NCBI RefSeq assembly: GCF_947501405.1
Contig: NZ_CANMVK010000003.1
Location: 389,685-453,684, forward strand
Source: an uncultured Hoeflea sp.
GTDB lineage: Bacteria; Pseudomonadota; Alphaproteobacteria; Rhizobiales; Rhizobiaceae
DNA: 64,000 bases
Direction of reading: 5' to 3'
Below are positions 9,825-19,314 of this stretch, in pieces (the first letter of the stretch is position 1; every line of letters starts with the position of its first letter). The notes under the pieces are model-generated. The model made no database searches. It worked only from the letters and a program-made list of their open reading frames with translations, and was not told where the DNA came from. Both the position numbers and the translations under genes were made by a program.

Positions 9825-10481
9825 CTACCGGGGCGCGACCGGTAACTGCCAGACCGAGGTCGCCTTGATTTCGCTGTCCTCCAGCGCTCTGGTAACGGGC
9901 ACCTGGTAACGGCCGATCAGCTCGAAGCGTTCGCGCGGGCAGTAGGCACGGCCGGGATCGCCGATCAGCACTGTACAGCCGCGTGCGGCCAGGGTTTCGA
10001 ACCATGGCAGCACGCGTTCGGCCAGCTCGCGATCATAAAACACGTCGCCCGCCAGAACCGTATCCCATCCCCGGTCTTGCCCAATCAGGTCGGCATGGAG
10101 AATGTCAAAACCGGCCCGGTTTTCGGTTGCGTTGAGCCGCGCCGCCGTTACCGACCAGGGATCGATGTCGGCGGCGGTCACTTCTTTTGCGCCAGCCCGT
10201 ACTGCGGCGATCGCCACCAGCCCCGAGCCGGTTGCGAAATCGAGAACCTGTCTGCCCGAAACCAATTCCCGATGATCGAGAATGTGGCGCGCCAGACCCT
10301 GACCCCCGGCCCAGGCAAAAGCCCAGAAAGGCGGCGGCAGGCCGATGGCTTCAAGCTCGTCCTCGGTCTTCAGCCACAGATCGTGGGCCTCATCGGCCAG
10401 ATGCAGCCTGATTTCGGGCACATGCGGTGGCGTCATCAGCGCCGTATTGGCCAGGATGAGGCGCTCCGGATCGGTTTTCAT
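9825..10481 (-). CDS. Class I SAM-dependent methyltransferase, ETF-beta lysine methyltransferase-like
   Basis: 218 residues with the Rossmann methyltransferase motif I (VLDFATGSGLVAIAA), motif II acidic end (TAADIDPWS) and AGDVFYDRELA. The PPPFWAFAWAGGQGLARHIL segment before motif I resembles the METTL20/ETFBKMT group, which trimethylates lysines of the electron-transfer flavoprotein beta subunit. The substrate is inferred from family only. I chose ATG 10481; a GTG at 10496 is possible. It is the last gene of a minus-strand run with the EVE and YciI genes. Confidence 0.8.
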   Translation of the reverse strand: MKTDPERLILANTALMTPPHVPEIRLHLADEAHDLWLKTEDELEAIGLPPPFWAFAWAGGQGLARHILDHRELVSGRQVLDFATGSGLVAIAAVRAGAKEVTAADIDPWSVTAARLNATENRAGFDILHADLIGQDRGWDTVLAGDVFYDRELAERVLPWFETLAARGCTVLIGDPGRAYCPRERFELIGRYQVPVTRALEDSEIKATSVWQLPVAPR

Positions 10482-10509
10482 GCCCGGAGTGCTCACGTCG
10501 CCGGGCGTG

Positions 10510-10947
10510 TCATTCAGGCGATCGCGGCGGATTATCGAGGTCGCCCATGCGGCAAACTTCAAACCATTCGTCTTCGGTGACAGGCTGCACCGACAGGCGC
10601 ATCGAGGTGACCAGGCTCATTTCAGCCAGCTTCGGGTTGGCCTTGACGTCCTTCAGGGTGACCGGTTTGGGCATATCGCAGACCGCGCGGATGTCGACGC
10701 ACTCCCAGCGCTGATCGTCGGTGGTGGTATCAGGATGGATCAGCGCCGAGACCTCGACAATGCCAACCACCTCGAGCCCCTCGTTGGAATGGTAGAAGAA
10801 GCCCTTGTCGCCCAACTTCATGGCCCGCATGTTGTTGCGGGCCTGATAGTTGCGGATGCCGTCCCATTGCTCGCCGGTCTCGCCTTTGGCCTTCTGCATC
10901 TCCCAGGACCATTTGAAAGGTTCGGATTTGAACAACCAATAGGCCAT
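10510..10947 (-). CDS. EVE-domain protein
   Basis: 145 residues and a complete EVE domain: MAYWLFKSEP at the start, then WDGIRNYQARNNMR and GDKGFFYHSNEG, which form the PUA-like pocket. EVE proteins are proposed to bind modified bases in DNA or RNA; the physiological role of this housekeeping type is unclear. The start at 10947 is fixed by the conserved N-terminus and by the YciI gene ending one base away at 10949, which indicates translational coupling. Confidence 0.93.
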   Translation of the reverse strand: MAYWLFKSEPFKWSWEMQKAKGETGEQWDGIRNYQARNNMRAMKLGDKGFFYHSNEGLEVVGIVEVSALIHPDTTTDDQRWECVDIRAVCDMPKPVTLKDVKANPKLAEMSLVTSMRLSVQPVTEDEWFEVCRMGDLDNPPRSPE

Positions 10948-10948
10948 C

Positions 10949-11242
10949 TTATGCCTCCGGGTTCTTGAAGACCCAGTTGAAGGCGCGGATTTCGACAGTG
11001 TCGAACAAACCGACCTTGGCATAGGGATCGCGCGCCGCAATGGCTCCCGCGGCTTCGCGGTCTTCGGCAGCGATCACCACCAGGCTGCCGATTGGCTTTT
11101 CGTCATCGCCAAGCAGCGGTCCGGCCATCTTGAGCACGCCCTGGGCATCGAGATCCTTGAGAAATTCGACATGGGCGGGGCGTTCGGCCAGGCGTTTGTC
11201 GAGCGAAGCGGGTTTGTCCTTGCACATCAGCGCATACAGCAT
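10949..11242 (-). CDS. YciI-like (YCII-related) protein
   Basis: 97 residues, starting MLYALMCKDKP, with the conserved His in RPAHVEFLKDL and the C-terminal Asp/Arg-rich RDPYAKVGLFDTVEI. This is the ferredoxin-like YCII fold of small dehydrochlorinase-like proteins of unknown substrate. The ATG 11242 is preferred over the in-frame upstream start at 11302 because it matches the family N-terminus. It is tightly coupled to the downstream EVE gene. In related Rhizobiales gpsA often lies between tsaD and this gene; here there is only a 158-bp gap. Confidence 0.92.
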   Translation of the reverse strand: MLYALMCKDKPASLDKRLAERPAHVEFLKDLDAQGVLKMAGPLLGDDEKPIGSLVVIAAEDREAAGAIAARDPYAKVGLFDTVEIRAFNWVFKNPEA

Positions 11243-11400
11243 GGGATCTCCATCACAACGGTTGCGGAACCGGCATATCGGCGCCGGAGCAGTGAGTGTC
11301 ACCTATGCCCCGGCGCGGCGGCTGTTTCAATGGCTTCCGGATATCTCGAAGCCCGCCACTTGATGGATATGGTTCCGGTTCAGTCGGGTTTGGCCGAATT

Positions 11401-12495
11401 CTAGGCCTTGGCGCCGCGCTTGCCATGTCCGATGGCGGCCGCGACGTCTTCGTCCAGTGGCCAGCGCGAGCGTGGTGCAAGATCAAGCGGGCTTGCGGGC
11501 AGACCGGCCGCCAGCCGTTCGGCGCCGGCCCAGGCAATCATTGCGGCGTTGTCGGTGCACAGGTTGAGCGGAGGTGCGACGAAATGAAAACCTGCTTCAT
11601 CGGCGCGGGCCTGCAGTGTTGCGCGGATCGCCTTGTTGGCGGCCACGCCTCCGGCCACCACCAGCGCCGGCGCATGTACGCCTGGGAAGCGTGCGGCGAA
11701 CCGCGCCAGCGCCATGGTGATGCGATCGCCAAGGCTCTTCGTGACCGAAGTCTGAAACGCCAGACAGAGATCGGCGATTGTCTGTGGCTCCAACGGGGCG
11801 TGATCCTGGGCCATTTGCCGCACCGCGGTTTTGAGACCGGAGAAGGAGAAATCAAGCCGCGGATCGCGCCGCATCGGTACGGGCAGCCGGAAGCGTCCCG
11901 GATCGCCGGTAAGCGCTGAGCGTTCCACTGCGGGACCGCCGGGGTAATCCAGCCCCAGCAGCTTGGCGGTCTTGTCGAAGGCTTCGCCGAGCGCGTCATC
12001 GATGGTGGTGCCCCAGCGCTCGTAGTCATCAACGCCCTTGACCAGTACGATCTGGGTGTGACCGCCAGAGACCAGCAGCACCAGATAGGGATAGGCCACA
12101 TTGTCTGTCAGCCGGGCTGTGAGCGCGTGGCCCTCGAGATGGTTGATGCCGAGATAGGGCTTGCCGGTGGCCATGGCGATGGCCTTGCCGGTCATCAGCC
12201 CGACCATCAGTCCGCCGATCAGGCCGGGACCGGAGGTGACGGCGACGGCGTCGATATCGGCAAGCGGCGTACCGCTCTCTTCCAGCGCCTGGGCGATCAA
12301 CCGGTCGAGCGTGAGCACATGTGAGCGGGCCGCGAGCTCGGGAACCACGCCGCCAAAGGCCGAATGCAGATCAAGTTGGCTCAGCACCACATCCGACAGG
12401 ATCTCGCCGGTTCCGCCGGGCGCACGGCGCACCACCGCTGCGGCGGTTTCGTCGCAGCTGGTTTCCAGCCCGAGAATGTGGAGATTGCGGTTCAT
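11401..12495 (-). CDS. tsaD: tRNA N6-adenosine threonylcarbamoyltransferase TsaD
   Basis: 364 residues of the ASKHA-fold TsaD/Kae1 family, which transfers threonylcarbamoyl to A37 of ANN-decoding tRNAs together with TsaB and TsaE. Visible signatures are [15 protein letters not shown] at the N-terminus, the metal-binding [17 protein letters not shown], and [12 protein letters not shown] near the C-terminus. It is divergent from hemC with about 110 bp between starts, a common alphaproteobacterial arrangement. The stop (TAG) is at 11401. Confidence 0.97.
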   Translation of the reverse strand: MNRNLHILGLETSCDETAAAVVRRAPGGTGEILSDVVLSQLDLHSAFGGVVPELAARSHVLTLDRLIAQALEESGTPLADIDAVAVTSGPGLIGGLMVGLMTGKAIAMATGKPYLGINHLEGHALTARLTDNVAYPYLVLLVSGGHTQIVLVKGVDDYERWGTTIDDALGEAFDKTAKLLGLDYPGGPAVERSALTGDPGRFRLPVPMRRDPRLDFSFSGLKTAVRQMAQDHAPLEPQTIADLCLAFQTSVTKSLGDRITMALARFAARFPGVHAPALVVAGGVAANKAIRATLQARADEAGFHFVAPPLNLCTDNAAMIAWAGAERLAAGLPASPLDLAPRSRWPLDEDVAAAIGHGKRGAKA

Positions 12496-12605
12496 CTGTC
12501 CAGAGGCTTCGTGTCTCGCGCCCCTCGCCGGGAGCGGTGATTGTTGCGCGCGCCGGGCGATCCCGGTACCTGTCTGTCGGTAACAATGGAATGGACGTCT
12601 TGCAA

Positions 12606-13529
12606 ATGAAACCTTACCGGATCGGCACCCGTGGCAGCCCGCTGGCGCTGGCGCAGGCTCATGAAACTCGCGACCGGCTGATGGCGGCGCATGACCTGCC
12701 CGAATCGGTCTTCGAGATCGTGGTTCTGTCGACCAAGGGTGATCGTATCACCGACCGGCCGCTGGCCGAGATCGGCGGCAAGGGGCTGTTCACCGAGGAG
12801 CTCGAGACGCAGTTGAGTGATGGCCGGCTCGATATCGCGGTGCATTCCTCCAAGGACATGCCGACAGCGCTTCCCGATGGGCTGGGCATTGTCGCCTATC
12901 TCGAGCGTGAGGATGTGCGCGACGCTTTTATCGGGCGCGCGGCGCCGCGGCTTGAGGACCTTCCGGCCAATGCGATCATCGGCTCGTCCTCGCTCAGGCG
13001 GCAGGCACTGATTCGCAGGCTGCGGCCGGACATTTCGGTGGTGGCGTTTCGCGGGCTGGTCGACACCCGGCTGCGCAAGCTTGAGGAAGGCGAGGCCGAC
13101 GCCACACTTCTCGCTCACGCCGGGCTCAAGCGGCTGGGCAAGGCAGATGTCATTACCGAACTGCTCGATCCGGAGCGGTTTCCACCGGCCCCGGGCCAGG
13201 GCGCGATTTGCATCGAGGCGCGGCTCGGCGATCAGCGCGTCGCCGATCTGCTCGCACCGATCGATCATGCCGACACCCACGCCGCTCTTGATTGCGAGCG
13301 CGCTTTTCTCGGCGCCCTTGACGGCTCCTGCCGCACGCCGATTGCCGGACACGCGGTGCTTGGCAGCGGGCGAGTGCAGTTTTTCGGCATGATACTCACG
13401 CCGGATGGCTCGGTGTGGCACGATACCCGGGCCGAGGGGCGCGCCGAAGATGCCGCCAGACTGGGTTCGGAAGCCGGGGCGGGGTTGCGCGACCGCGCCG
13501 GGCCCGGCTTTTTTGAAAGCTGGGTCTGA
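12606..13529 (+). CDS. hemC: Hydroxymethylbilane synthase (porphobilinogen deaminase)
   Basis: 307 residues. It condenses four porphobilinogens to hydroxymethylbilane in haem synthesis. The start [15 protein letters not shown], the middle [12 protein letters not shown] and the cofactor-binding Cys242 in [11 protein letters not shown] are all present. The ATG at 12606 gives the usual length; an ATG at 12591 (MDVLQ) is an in-frame alternative. hemD begins 12 bp after the stop codon, so the two are cotranscribed. Confidence 0.96.
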   Translation: MKPYRIGTRGSPLALAQAHETRDRLMAAHDLPESVFEIVVLSTKGDRITDRPLAEIGGKGLFTEELETQLSDGRLDIAVHSSKDMPTALPDGLGIVAYLEREDVRDAFIGRAAPRLEDLPANAIIGSSSLRRQALIRRLRPDISVVAFRGLVDTRLRKLEEGEADATLLAHAGLKRLGKADVITELLDPERFPPAPGQGAICIEARLGDQRVADLLAPIDHADTHAALDCERAFLGALDGSCRTPIAGHAVLGSGRVQFFGMILTPDGSVWHDTRAEGRAEDAARLGSEAGAGLRDRAGPGFFESWV

Positions 13530-13540
13530 GGCGGCGTCGG

Positions 13541-14296
13541 ATGCGGGTGCTCGTCACACGGCCGCAACCGGGTGCGGACAGGACCGCCGCCCGGCTTGAG
13601 GCCATGGGTTATGACACCGTCAAGCTGCCGTTGTTTGAAAGCCGCGTTACCGCAACGCCCCGCGACCTGCCCGACTTGACGAAAGTCGACGGCATTCTGG
13701 CCACCAGCGCCCGGGCATTTTCGATGTTTGGCGGCGCGGGTGCGCCGCCTGCCTACCGGCGGCTGGCTGTTTATGCGGTTGGGCCGGCGACCGCGGAGGC
13801 TGCGCGCAATGCGGGGTTCAACAAGATTTACGAAGGCGCCGGCAGCGCCCGCGATCTGGCCGCACGAATTACCGGGGACGGGATCGAGACTGGCGTGGTG
13901 GGTGGTGCCGAGATTGGGCGTTTAACGCGCCCGCTCTATCTGGCGGGGCAGCCGAGACGGGCAGTGATCGAGGAGGCTCTCGATGCAGCGAGGATGCGGT
14001 ATACGGTTCTCGAATGCTACCGATTGGATGAAATAAGTTATACAACTGACTATTTGGAAACGCGCGTATTGACGCTGCCATTTGATGCGGTGCTGTTCTA
14101 TTCCGCCAATGCTGCGACGCGGTTTTCCGGGTTGATGACCGCAAAAACACCGGGAGAAGCGATGGTTTCCGCCCGCTTCGGCTGTTTGTCGGCCGAGGTT
14201 GCGGCGGCGCTGCCCAGCGCTTGGCGCAGGCGCGCATTCGTTGCCGCTCACCCTGATGAGGCCAGCCTGCTTGCATCCTTGGGTCAGTTGGGCTGA
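13541..14296 (+). CDS. hemD: Uroporphyrinogen-III synthase HemD
   Basis: 251 residues, starting MRVLVTRPQPGADRTAARL, as usual for HemD, which closes and inverts ring D of hydroxymethylbilane. The family is weakly conserved, but the N-terminal motif, the length, ILATSARAF and the C-terminal SAEVAAALP segment fit, and the position 12 bp behind hemC makes the call secure. About 14040-14060 is slightly AT-richer than its surroundings, without a frame break. Confidence 0.93.
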   Translation: MRVLVTRPQPGADRTAARLEAMGYDTVKLPLFESRVTATPRDLPDLTKVDGILATSARAFSMFGGAGAPPAYRRLAVYAVGPATAEAARNAGFNKIYEGAGSARDLAARITGDGIETGVVGGAEIGRLTRPLYLAGQPRRAVIEEALDAARMRYTVLECYRLDEISYTTDYLETRVLTLPFDAVLFYSANAATRFSGLMTAKTPGEAMVSARFGCLSAEVAAALPSAWRRRAFVAAHPDEASLLASLGQLG

Positions 14297-14377
14297 TTTG
14301 CGGGAACCAGGGTGACCGTCGGCGCATTGCAACTGCGCCCGGCCCCGCCGCTGCAATCTGATCCTTCAGGAGACGCC

Positions 14378-16075
14378 ATGACCAAGGGTCCCACCCCGCG
14401 CCATTCGAAACCGTCCAAACCGGTAACGATCGATCTCGACGCGACCGACGTCACGCCGAAAGAAAAGCCAGGCGGCGCAGCAAAACCGGCCGCAAGTGCG
14501 ACCGGATCCGGCAGCAAAGACAGCGCGCCGGAGAAGGCCGGCACGTCCGGCAAGGAAAGGCCCGCCAGGGCTGCCGCCGCCTCGCCGACCGGTCCGAAAA
14601 CAGGCTCCGGGGCAGCCAAATCCGATCCGGTCAAGCCGGAGCCTGCCAAGGCTGAATCGACCAAGCCGGAGCCCGAGAAAGCCGGCTCCTCCAAATCCGA
14701 ACCCTCCAAATCCGGCAGCGCCGCAACCGGGGCGTCGGGCTCGTCAGCCACGGCCAGTGGCGGATCTTTCGGCAGGACTGGCGCGGCTGCGGCCGCAAAG
14801 GCTTCACCGTCCGAGGCTCCGGCGGCGTCTTCCACCCCATCGAGCGCCGCTGACAGCAAGGGCAAGCGCGGCGGCGGCCTCGGCATGGTGGCTTCGGGCG
14901 TGATCGGCGCGGTGCTCGCGCTGGGTGGCGGCTATGCGCTGCAGGCGGGCGGTGTGCTTCCGGCGCCGGTTACGGTTTCCGGCACCGGCGGTGAAACCGA
15001 GCAGAGCCAGGCGGTTGCTGCGCGGGTCGATGACCTGGCGGCGCAACTTGAAGGGCTTTCAGCGGAACTGTCGGCGCAGCCCACCGGAGACGGCGCCGAT
15101 GTTGCCGCGGAACTGGTGAGCCGTATCGAGGCGCTGGAGGCGGCGTCATCTTCGGGAGGCGCTTCCGGGTCCGATGCGGGGCAAACCGAGGTGCTGACCG
15201 GGCGCATCGACGAGCTCGAGACCCGTCTCAATGCGGTGGCTGACAGTGCTGCGACGATGCAGACTGGCGCCGATCCGGCGCTCAGCGCTACGGTGGCGGA
15301 GTTGCAGGCGAGCCAGGCCGGCGTCACCGATGCGTTGTCGCAGTCGCGAAGCGAGGCCGAGGCCCTGACCAACCAAATCGCGGCGCTTGACCAGGCGCAG
15401 ACAGAATTGGCCGAGCGCCTCGACGCAGGCATGGAGTCGCTAGAGGCGCGGCTTGATGAGCCCGCGCAGCAGGTCGACCTTGCTCGCGCCATCGCCGCCG
15501 CCGGCCTCAAGACGGCCATCGACCGGGGCGGTTCGTTCATGTCTGAACTTGAAGCCTTTGCCTCGGTCGCCCCGGACGATCCGGCGGTGCCGGAACTCAG
15601 GGATCTGGCCGCACGCGGCGTGCCAAGCCGTTCTGAGCTGATCGAGGGTTTCCCGGAGGCCGCCAATCTGGCGATTGCGGCGGAAGCGCCCGCCGATCCC
15701 GACGCCGGTCTGGTCGACCGGCTGATGAACAGCGCTTTGTCGGTGGTCAAGGTCCGTCAGGTCGGCGAGATCGAAGGCGACACCGCCGAAGCGATCACCG
15801 CGCGCGCCGAGGCACGGCTGCTGGACGGCGATCTCGAGGCGGCACTGGTCGAATGGAACGCGCTTCCGGAAGCGTCGCATTCGGCCGCGGCCGACTTTGG
15901 AGACGCGCTGGCAGCCCGTGCGCGGGCCGAAAAGCTGGTTGCCGCGTCGCTTACGCCCGGCGGAACCGCGCAAACCAGTCCTGCTGGAACTGAGCCCGCC
16001 CAGCCGGAGCCTTCCGCGCCTGAGGCGGCGGCTGACGCTGCATCCGATACTTCGTCCGAAGCACCGGCCAACTAG
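14378..16075 (+). CDS. mic60: Mitofilin/Mic60-like inner-membrane protein
   Basis: 565 residues: a Lys/Pro/Ala/Ser-rich cytoplasmic N-terminus (about 1-165), one membrane segment (MVASGVIGAVLALGGGYA), a long coiled-coil region rich in Ala/Glu/Gln (about 210-370), and a C-terminal mitofilin domain (GLKTAIDRGGSFMSELEAF, FPEAANLAIAAEAP). This is the alphaproteobacterial homologue of mitochondrial Mic60, a membrane-shaping protein, and its place between hemD and the hemY-like gene is the known synteny. Start ATG 14378 has AGGAGAC upstream; the frame is open to 14312. The coiled-coil part carries many GC-rich shadow frames. Confidence 0.88.
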   Translation: MTKGPTPRHSKPSKPVTIDLDATDVTPKEKPGGAAKPAASATGSGSKDSAPEKAGTSGKERPARAAAASPTGPKTGSGAAKSDPVKPEPAKAESTKPEPEKAGSSKSEPSKSGSAATGASGSSATASGGSFGRTGAAAAAKASPSEAPAASSTPSSAADSKGKRGGGLGMVASGVIGAVLALGGGYALQAGGVLPAPVTVSGTGGETEQSQAVAARVDDLAAQLEGLSAELSAQPTGDGADVAAELVSRIEALEAASSSGGASGSDAGQTEVLTGRIDELETRLNAVADSAATMQTGADPALSATVAELQASQAGVTDALSQSRSEAEALTNQIAALDQAQTELAERLDAGMESLEARLDEPAQQVDLARAIAAAGLKTAIDRGGSFMSELEAFASVAPDDPAVPELRDLAARGVPSRSELIEGFPEAANLAIAAEAPADPDAGLVDRLMNSALSVVKVRQVGEIEGDTAEAITARAEARLLDGDLEAALVEWNALPEASHSAAADFGDALAARARAEKLVAASLTPGGTAQTSPAGTEPAQPEPSAPEAAADAASDTSSEAPAN

Positions 16076-16082
16076 GAGATCG

Positions 16083-18083
16083 ATGATGATCCGTCTGTTA
16101 ATCTTCATCGCACTGGTTCTGGCTCTGGGTTTCGGCTTTGCCTGGCTCGCCGACCGTCCCGGCGATCTGTTCATTATCTGGCAGGACCGCCGCATCGAAA
16201 TGTCGCTGATGACGGCGGTTACGGTGGTGGTGTCGCTGGTGGCCACGATCATGGTCACCTGGTGGCTGATCCGCACCATCTGGCAGTCGCCGCAGATGGT
16301 GCGGCGTTACTTCCGGGCCAGCAAGCGCGACCGCGGCTATCAGGCGCTGTCGACCGGGCTTCTTGCGGCTGGCGCCGGGGATGCGGTGGCCGCGCGCAAG
16401 ATGAACAAGCGTTCCAAGGGCTTGTTGAGCGCCGACCAGGAGCCGCTGATTCATCTGCTTGATGTGCAGGCAGCCCTGATCGAGGGCCGCAATGAAGAGG
16501 CGCGCAAATTGTTCGAGGCCATGGCCGAGGATCCCGAGACCCGGCTTTTGGGCTTGCGCGGGCTGTATCTGGAAGCCCAGCGTCAGGGCGCCAACGAGGC
16601 GGCGCGGCACTATGCCGAAAAGGCGGCGGACCAGGCCCCGCATTTGCCCTGGGCGGGGGCCGCGGCGCTGTCCTACCGCACCCAGGAGGGCAAATGGGAC
16701 GACGCGTTGCGGCTGCTCGACAAGCAGCGGCAGGCCGGCACCGTTGAGGCGGCCGAAGCCGATCGCAAGAAGGCGGTGCTGATGACCGCACGGGCGCGCG
16801 AGCGGCTTGATTCCGATCCGCTCAGGGCGCGTGACGATGCCCTGGCGGCGCTCAAATATGCGCCGGGGTTCGCTCCGGCTGCGGTGATTGGCAGCAAGGC
16901 GCTTTTGCGTAACGACAATTTGCGCAAGGCGGCACGGATCCTCGAGGCTGCCTGGAAAGTCAATCCGCATCCGGAAATCGCCGAGGCCTATGTTCGGGCG
17001 CGGGTTGGTGACACCAGCGCTGACCGGCTCAAGCGCGCGGAACGGCTGGAGAAGGTCAAGCCGCTCAACCCGCAGGCCTATGACGTTGTGGCGCGCGCGG
17101 CGCTGGAGGCGCGGCGCTTCGATCTGGCGCGCGAAAAGGCCGAGGCTTCGGCACGGCTGCAGCCGTGCGAGGGTATTTACCTGCTGCTGGCCGACATCGA
17201 AGAGGCCGAGACCGGCGATGAGGGCCGGGTGCGGCACTGGTTGAGCCAGGCGGTGCGCGCGCCGCGCGATCCGGCCTGGACGGCTGACGGCTATGTCTCG
17301 GAAGCCTGGGAGCCAGTCTCTCCGGTGACCGGCAAGCTCGATGCCTTCGAGTGGAAGGTGCCGGTGGAACAGCTTTCGGGCCCCAGCCTGGATGGTGAGG
17401 TGTCTGAGCGCTCCTTCGATCAGGCGATGGCCAGCCTGCCGCCGGTGCGCTCCAACACCGGTTCACCGGAAATTGCCCAGCCCGTGGCAACCGCCGCCGC
17501 GATGGCAGTCGCAACCACCGGCGGTGTGCTCGCCGATCCGGTGGCGGATGCCCTGGCGCCGATGGCCAAGATCGACGATGTGCCGCATCCGGGACCGACG
17601 CCGATCGCTGACGCCGACCCGATTCTCGAGGCCGAGGCGCTTGCGGCCGCAGCCAAGGCCGACGCGCCATCGGGGCCGAGCTCCGGCGGCGATGGAGCCG
17701 GGACCAAAGACGCGACACCGCAGGACTCCGGCAAGACCGCCGCAGCGACGGCTCCCGCTGACCAGCCTTTGGCCTCCGGTCAGGGCGCGGATAGCGCGGC
17801 AGCAGAGGTTAAATCTGCTGGAGCGGACGCTGCCGCGACCAATGGCGCCCTACCGGCGGCCACTGAAGACAAGCCTTCAGACAAGCCGCTGGATGATGCT
17901 GCATCGCAGTCGGGTCCTGCATCATCCGGGGCTCCAGCAGGTGAGCCCGAGAAATCGGCAGCACCTGACCCAGAGGCCGAGGCACGCGCCAAGGAAGAGG
18001 CGTTCCTGACCCATCGTCCGGATGACCCCGGGGTCCGTGCCGATGCGGAGCCTGTAAAACCGGGCCGGTTCCGGTTGTTCTAA
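16083..18083 (+). CDS. hemY: HemY-like TPR membrane protein
   Basis: 666 residues with two N-terminal membrane segments (MIRLLIFIALVLALGFGFAW and a second at about residues 43-65), then the HemY_N/TPR region (residues about 70-420, with repeated Ala/Leu helices and a PLIHLLDVQAALIEGR stretch). The C-terminal 220 residues are Ala/Pro/Asp-rich and low-complexity. HemY here is the COG3898 tetratricopeptide protein genetically linked to hemCD, not protoporphyrinogen oxidase; its role is unproven. ATG 16083 lies 7 bp after the mic60 stop with GGAG overlapping it, so the four genes form one operon. Confidence 0.88.
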   Translation: MMIRLLIFIALVLALGFGFAWLADRPGDLFIIWQDRRIEMSLMTAVTVVVSLVATIMVTWWLIRTIWQSPQMVRRYFRASKRDRGYQALSTGLLAAGAGDAVAARKMNKRSKGLLSADQEPLIHLLDVQAALIEGRNEEARKLFEAMAEDPETRLLGLRGLYLEAQRQGANEAARHYAEKAADQAPHLPWAGAAALSYRTQEGKWDDALRLLDKQRQAGTVEAAEADRKKAVLMTARARERLDSDPLRARDDALAALKYAPGFAPAAVIGSKALLRNDNLRKAARILEAAWKVNPHPEIAEAYVRARVGDTSADRLKRAERLEKVKPLNPQAYDVVARAALEARRFDLAREKAEASARLQPCEGIYLLLADIEEAETGDEGRVRHWLSQAVRAPRDPAWTADGYVSEAWEPVSPVTGKLDAFEWKVPVEQLSGPSLDGEVSERSFDQAMASLPPVRSNTGSPEIAQPVATAAAMAVATTGGVLADPVADALAPMAKIDDVPHPGPTPIADADPILEAEALAAAAKADAPSGPSSGGDGAGTKDATPQDSGKTAAATAPADQPLASGQGADSAAAEVKSAGADAAATNGALPAATEDKPSDKPLDDAASQSGPASSGAPAGEPEKSAAPDPEAEARAKEEAFLTHRPDDPGVRADAEPVKPGRFRLF

Positions 18084-18107
18084 TGGCGGTATGGAAAGGG
18101 AACTTGC

Positions 18108-18596
18108 ATGCTTGAGCAGATAAGGGCGTTTTTGAGTGGCCTTGGCGGCGATGACAAATCATCGCGGCCGGACACCAGCAACCCGGACGTGGCCGCCGTG
18201 GCGCTGTTTTATCACGTTATCAGCGCCGATGGTGTGGTCGACCGGGCCGAATCAGAAACCCTGCGCAAGATGATCGCCGAGGAATATGCCGACAGTTCAA
18301 CCTCGGCGGAGGCGCTGTTGAAGGCGGGAGAAAAGGCGGACCGCGAATCGGTCGATCTTTATGCCTTCACCAGCGTGCTCAACCGCAGTCTGGATCTGGA
18401 AGGCAAAACCCATTTCATCGAGCTGTTGTGGCGGCTTGCCTATGCCGACGGGCACCGGCACGAACTGGAAGATCATGTGGTCTGGCGGATTGCCGATCTG
18501 ATGGGCGTGTCGAGCCGCGAACGGGTGCTGGCGCGGCAGCGCGCGCTTGAACGGGCCGGAATTGTCGACGGGGAGGAGCCGCGTGACGAGGTTTGA
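18108..18596 (+). CDS. TerB-family protein
   Basis: 162 residues of predicted helical TerB fold (tellurite-resistance B-like; VALFYHVISADGVVDRAESE with an acidic metal-binding helix, and a second repeat with RLAYADGHRHELEDHVVWR). These domains bind divalent metals and often act at membranes. It follows the hemY-like gene by 24 bp and overlaps the next gene by 14 bp, so it is probably the fifth gene of the hem operon. Actual tellurite resistance should not be assumed. Confidence 0.88.
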   Translation: MLEQIRAFLSGLGGDDKSSRPDTSNPDVAAVALFYHVISADGVVDRAESETLRKMIAEEYADSSTSAEALLKAGEKADRESVDLYAFTSVLNRSLDLEGKTHFIELLWRLAYADGHRHELEDHVVWRIADLMGVSSRERVLARQRALERAGIVDGEEPRDEV

Positions 18597-19314
18597 CCTC
18601 GCGCCCAACAGCCGCAGCGGCCGCGTTCTCATAATCCTGCATCAGGAAACTTCGAGCGCCGGACGCGTCGGACAATTGCTGGCGCATATGGGCTTTGAGG
18701 CTGACATCCGTCGCCCGGTGCTGGGCGATCCGCTTCCTGCCGATCTTAAAACCCATGCCGGCGTGGTGGTGTTCGGCGGGCCGATGAGCGCCAATGACGA
18801 TGATGACGGCATCCGCCGCGAGACCCGCTTCATGGAGGTGGTGCTGAAATCCGGCAAGCCCTATTTCGGCATCTGCCTTGGCGCGCAGATCCTGGTCAAT
18901 CATCTGGGCGGACGGGTCGCCACTCGCGACGACGGGCAGGTGGAAATCGGCTGGTATGGGCTCGAAGCAACGCCCACCGGAGAGGCGATGATGGAGTGGC
19001 CGTCAATGGTCTACCAGTTCCACCGCGAGGGTTTCGACCTACCGCGCGGTGCGGAGCTCCTGGCCACCGCCGAAGCCTATCCCAACCAGGCATTCCGCTA
19101 TGGCGAGAACGCCTGGGCGATCCAGTTTCACGCCGAATTGACGCTGACCATGATGCATCGCTGGGTGGTGCGCGGAGCCGAGCGGTTCAGCCTCCCCGGC
19201 GCGCAGCAGGGCCGCGCCCATCTGGAAGGCCGGAGGATATACGACGCAGCGCTGCTCGATTGGCTCACGCGTTTCATGGACCGGATTTTTCCGGCCGATC
19301 CACCCCGGATTTGA
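18583..19314 (+). CDS. Class I glutamine amidotransferase-like protein
   Basis: 243 residues. The GATase-1 nucleophile elbow GICLGAQ holds Cys98, and IQFHAELTL provides the His-x-Glu of the triad; VVFGGPMSAND precedes it. Proteins of this GMP-synthase-like group hydrolyse glutamine or gamma-glutamyl amides; the acceptor is unknown. The GTG start at 18583 sits 4-5 bp from GGAGGAG and overlaps the terB stop by 14 bp, suggesting coupled translation. Its 3' end overlaps the convergent MFS gene by 41 bp. Confidence 0.88.
   Translation: MTRFDLAPNSRSGRVLIILHQETSSAGRVGQLLAHMGFEADIRRPVLGDPLPADLKTHAGVVVFGGPMSANDDDDGIRRETRFMEVVLKSGKPYFGICLGAQILVNHLGGRVATRDDGQVEIGWYGLEATPTGEAMMEWPSMVYQFHREGFDLPRGAELLATAEAYPNQAFRYGENAWAIQFHAELTLTMMHRWVVRGAERFSLPGAQQGRAHLEGRRIYDAALLDWLTRFMDRIFPADPPRI

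Noticed and set aside
18108..18596. Tellurite resistance function for the TerB gene
   Set aside because: No other ter genes are present; isolated TerB domains have other or unknown roles.
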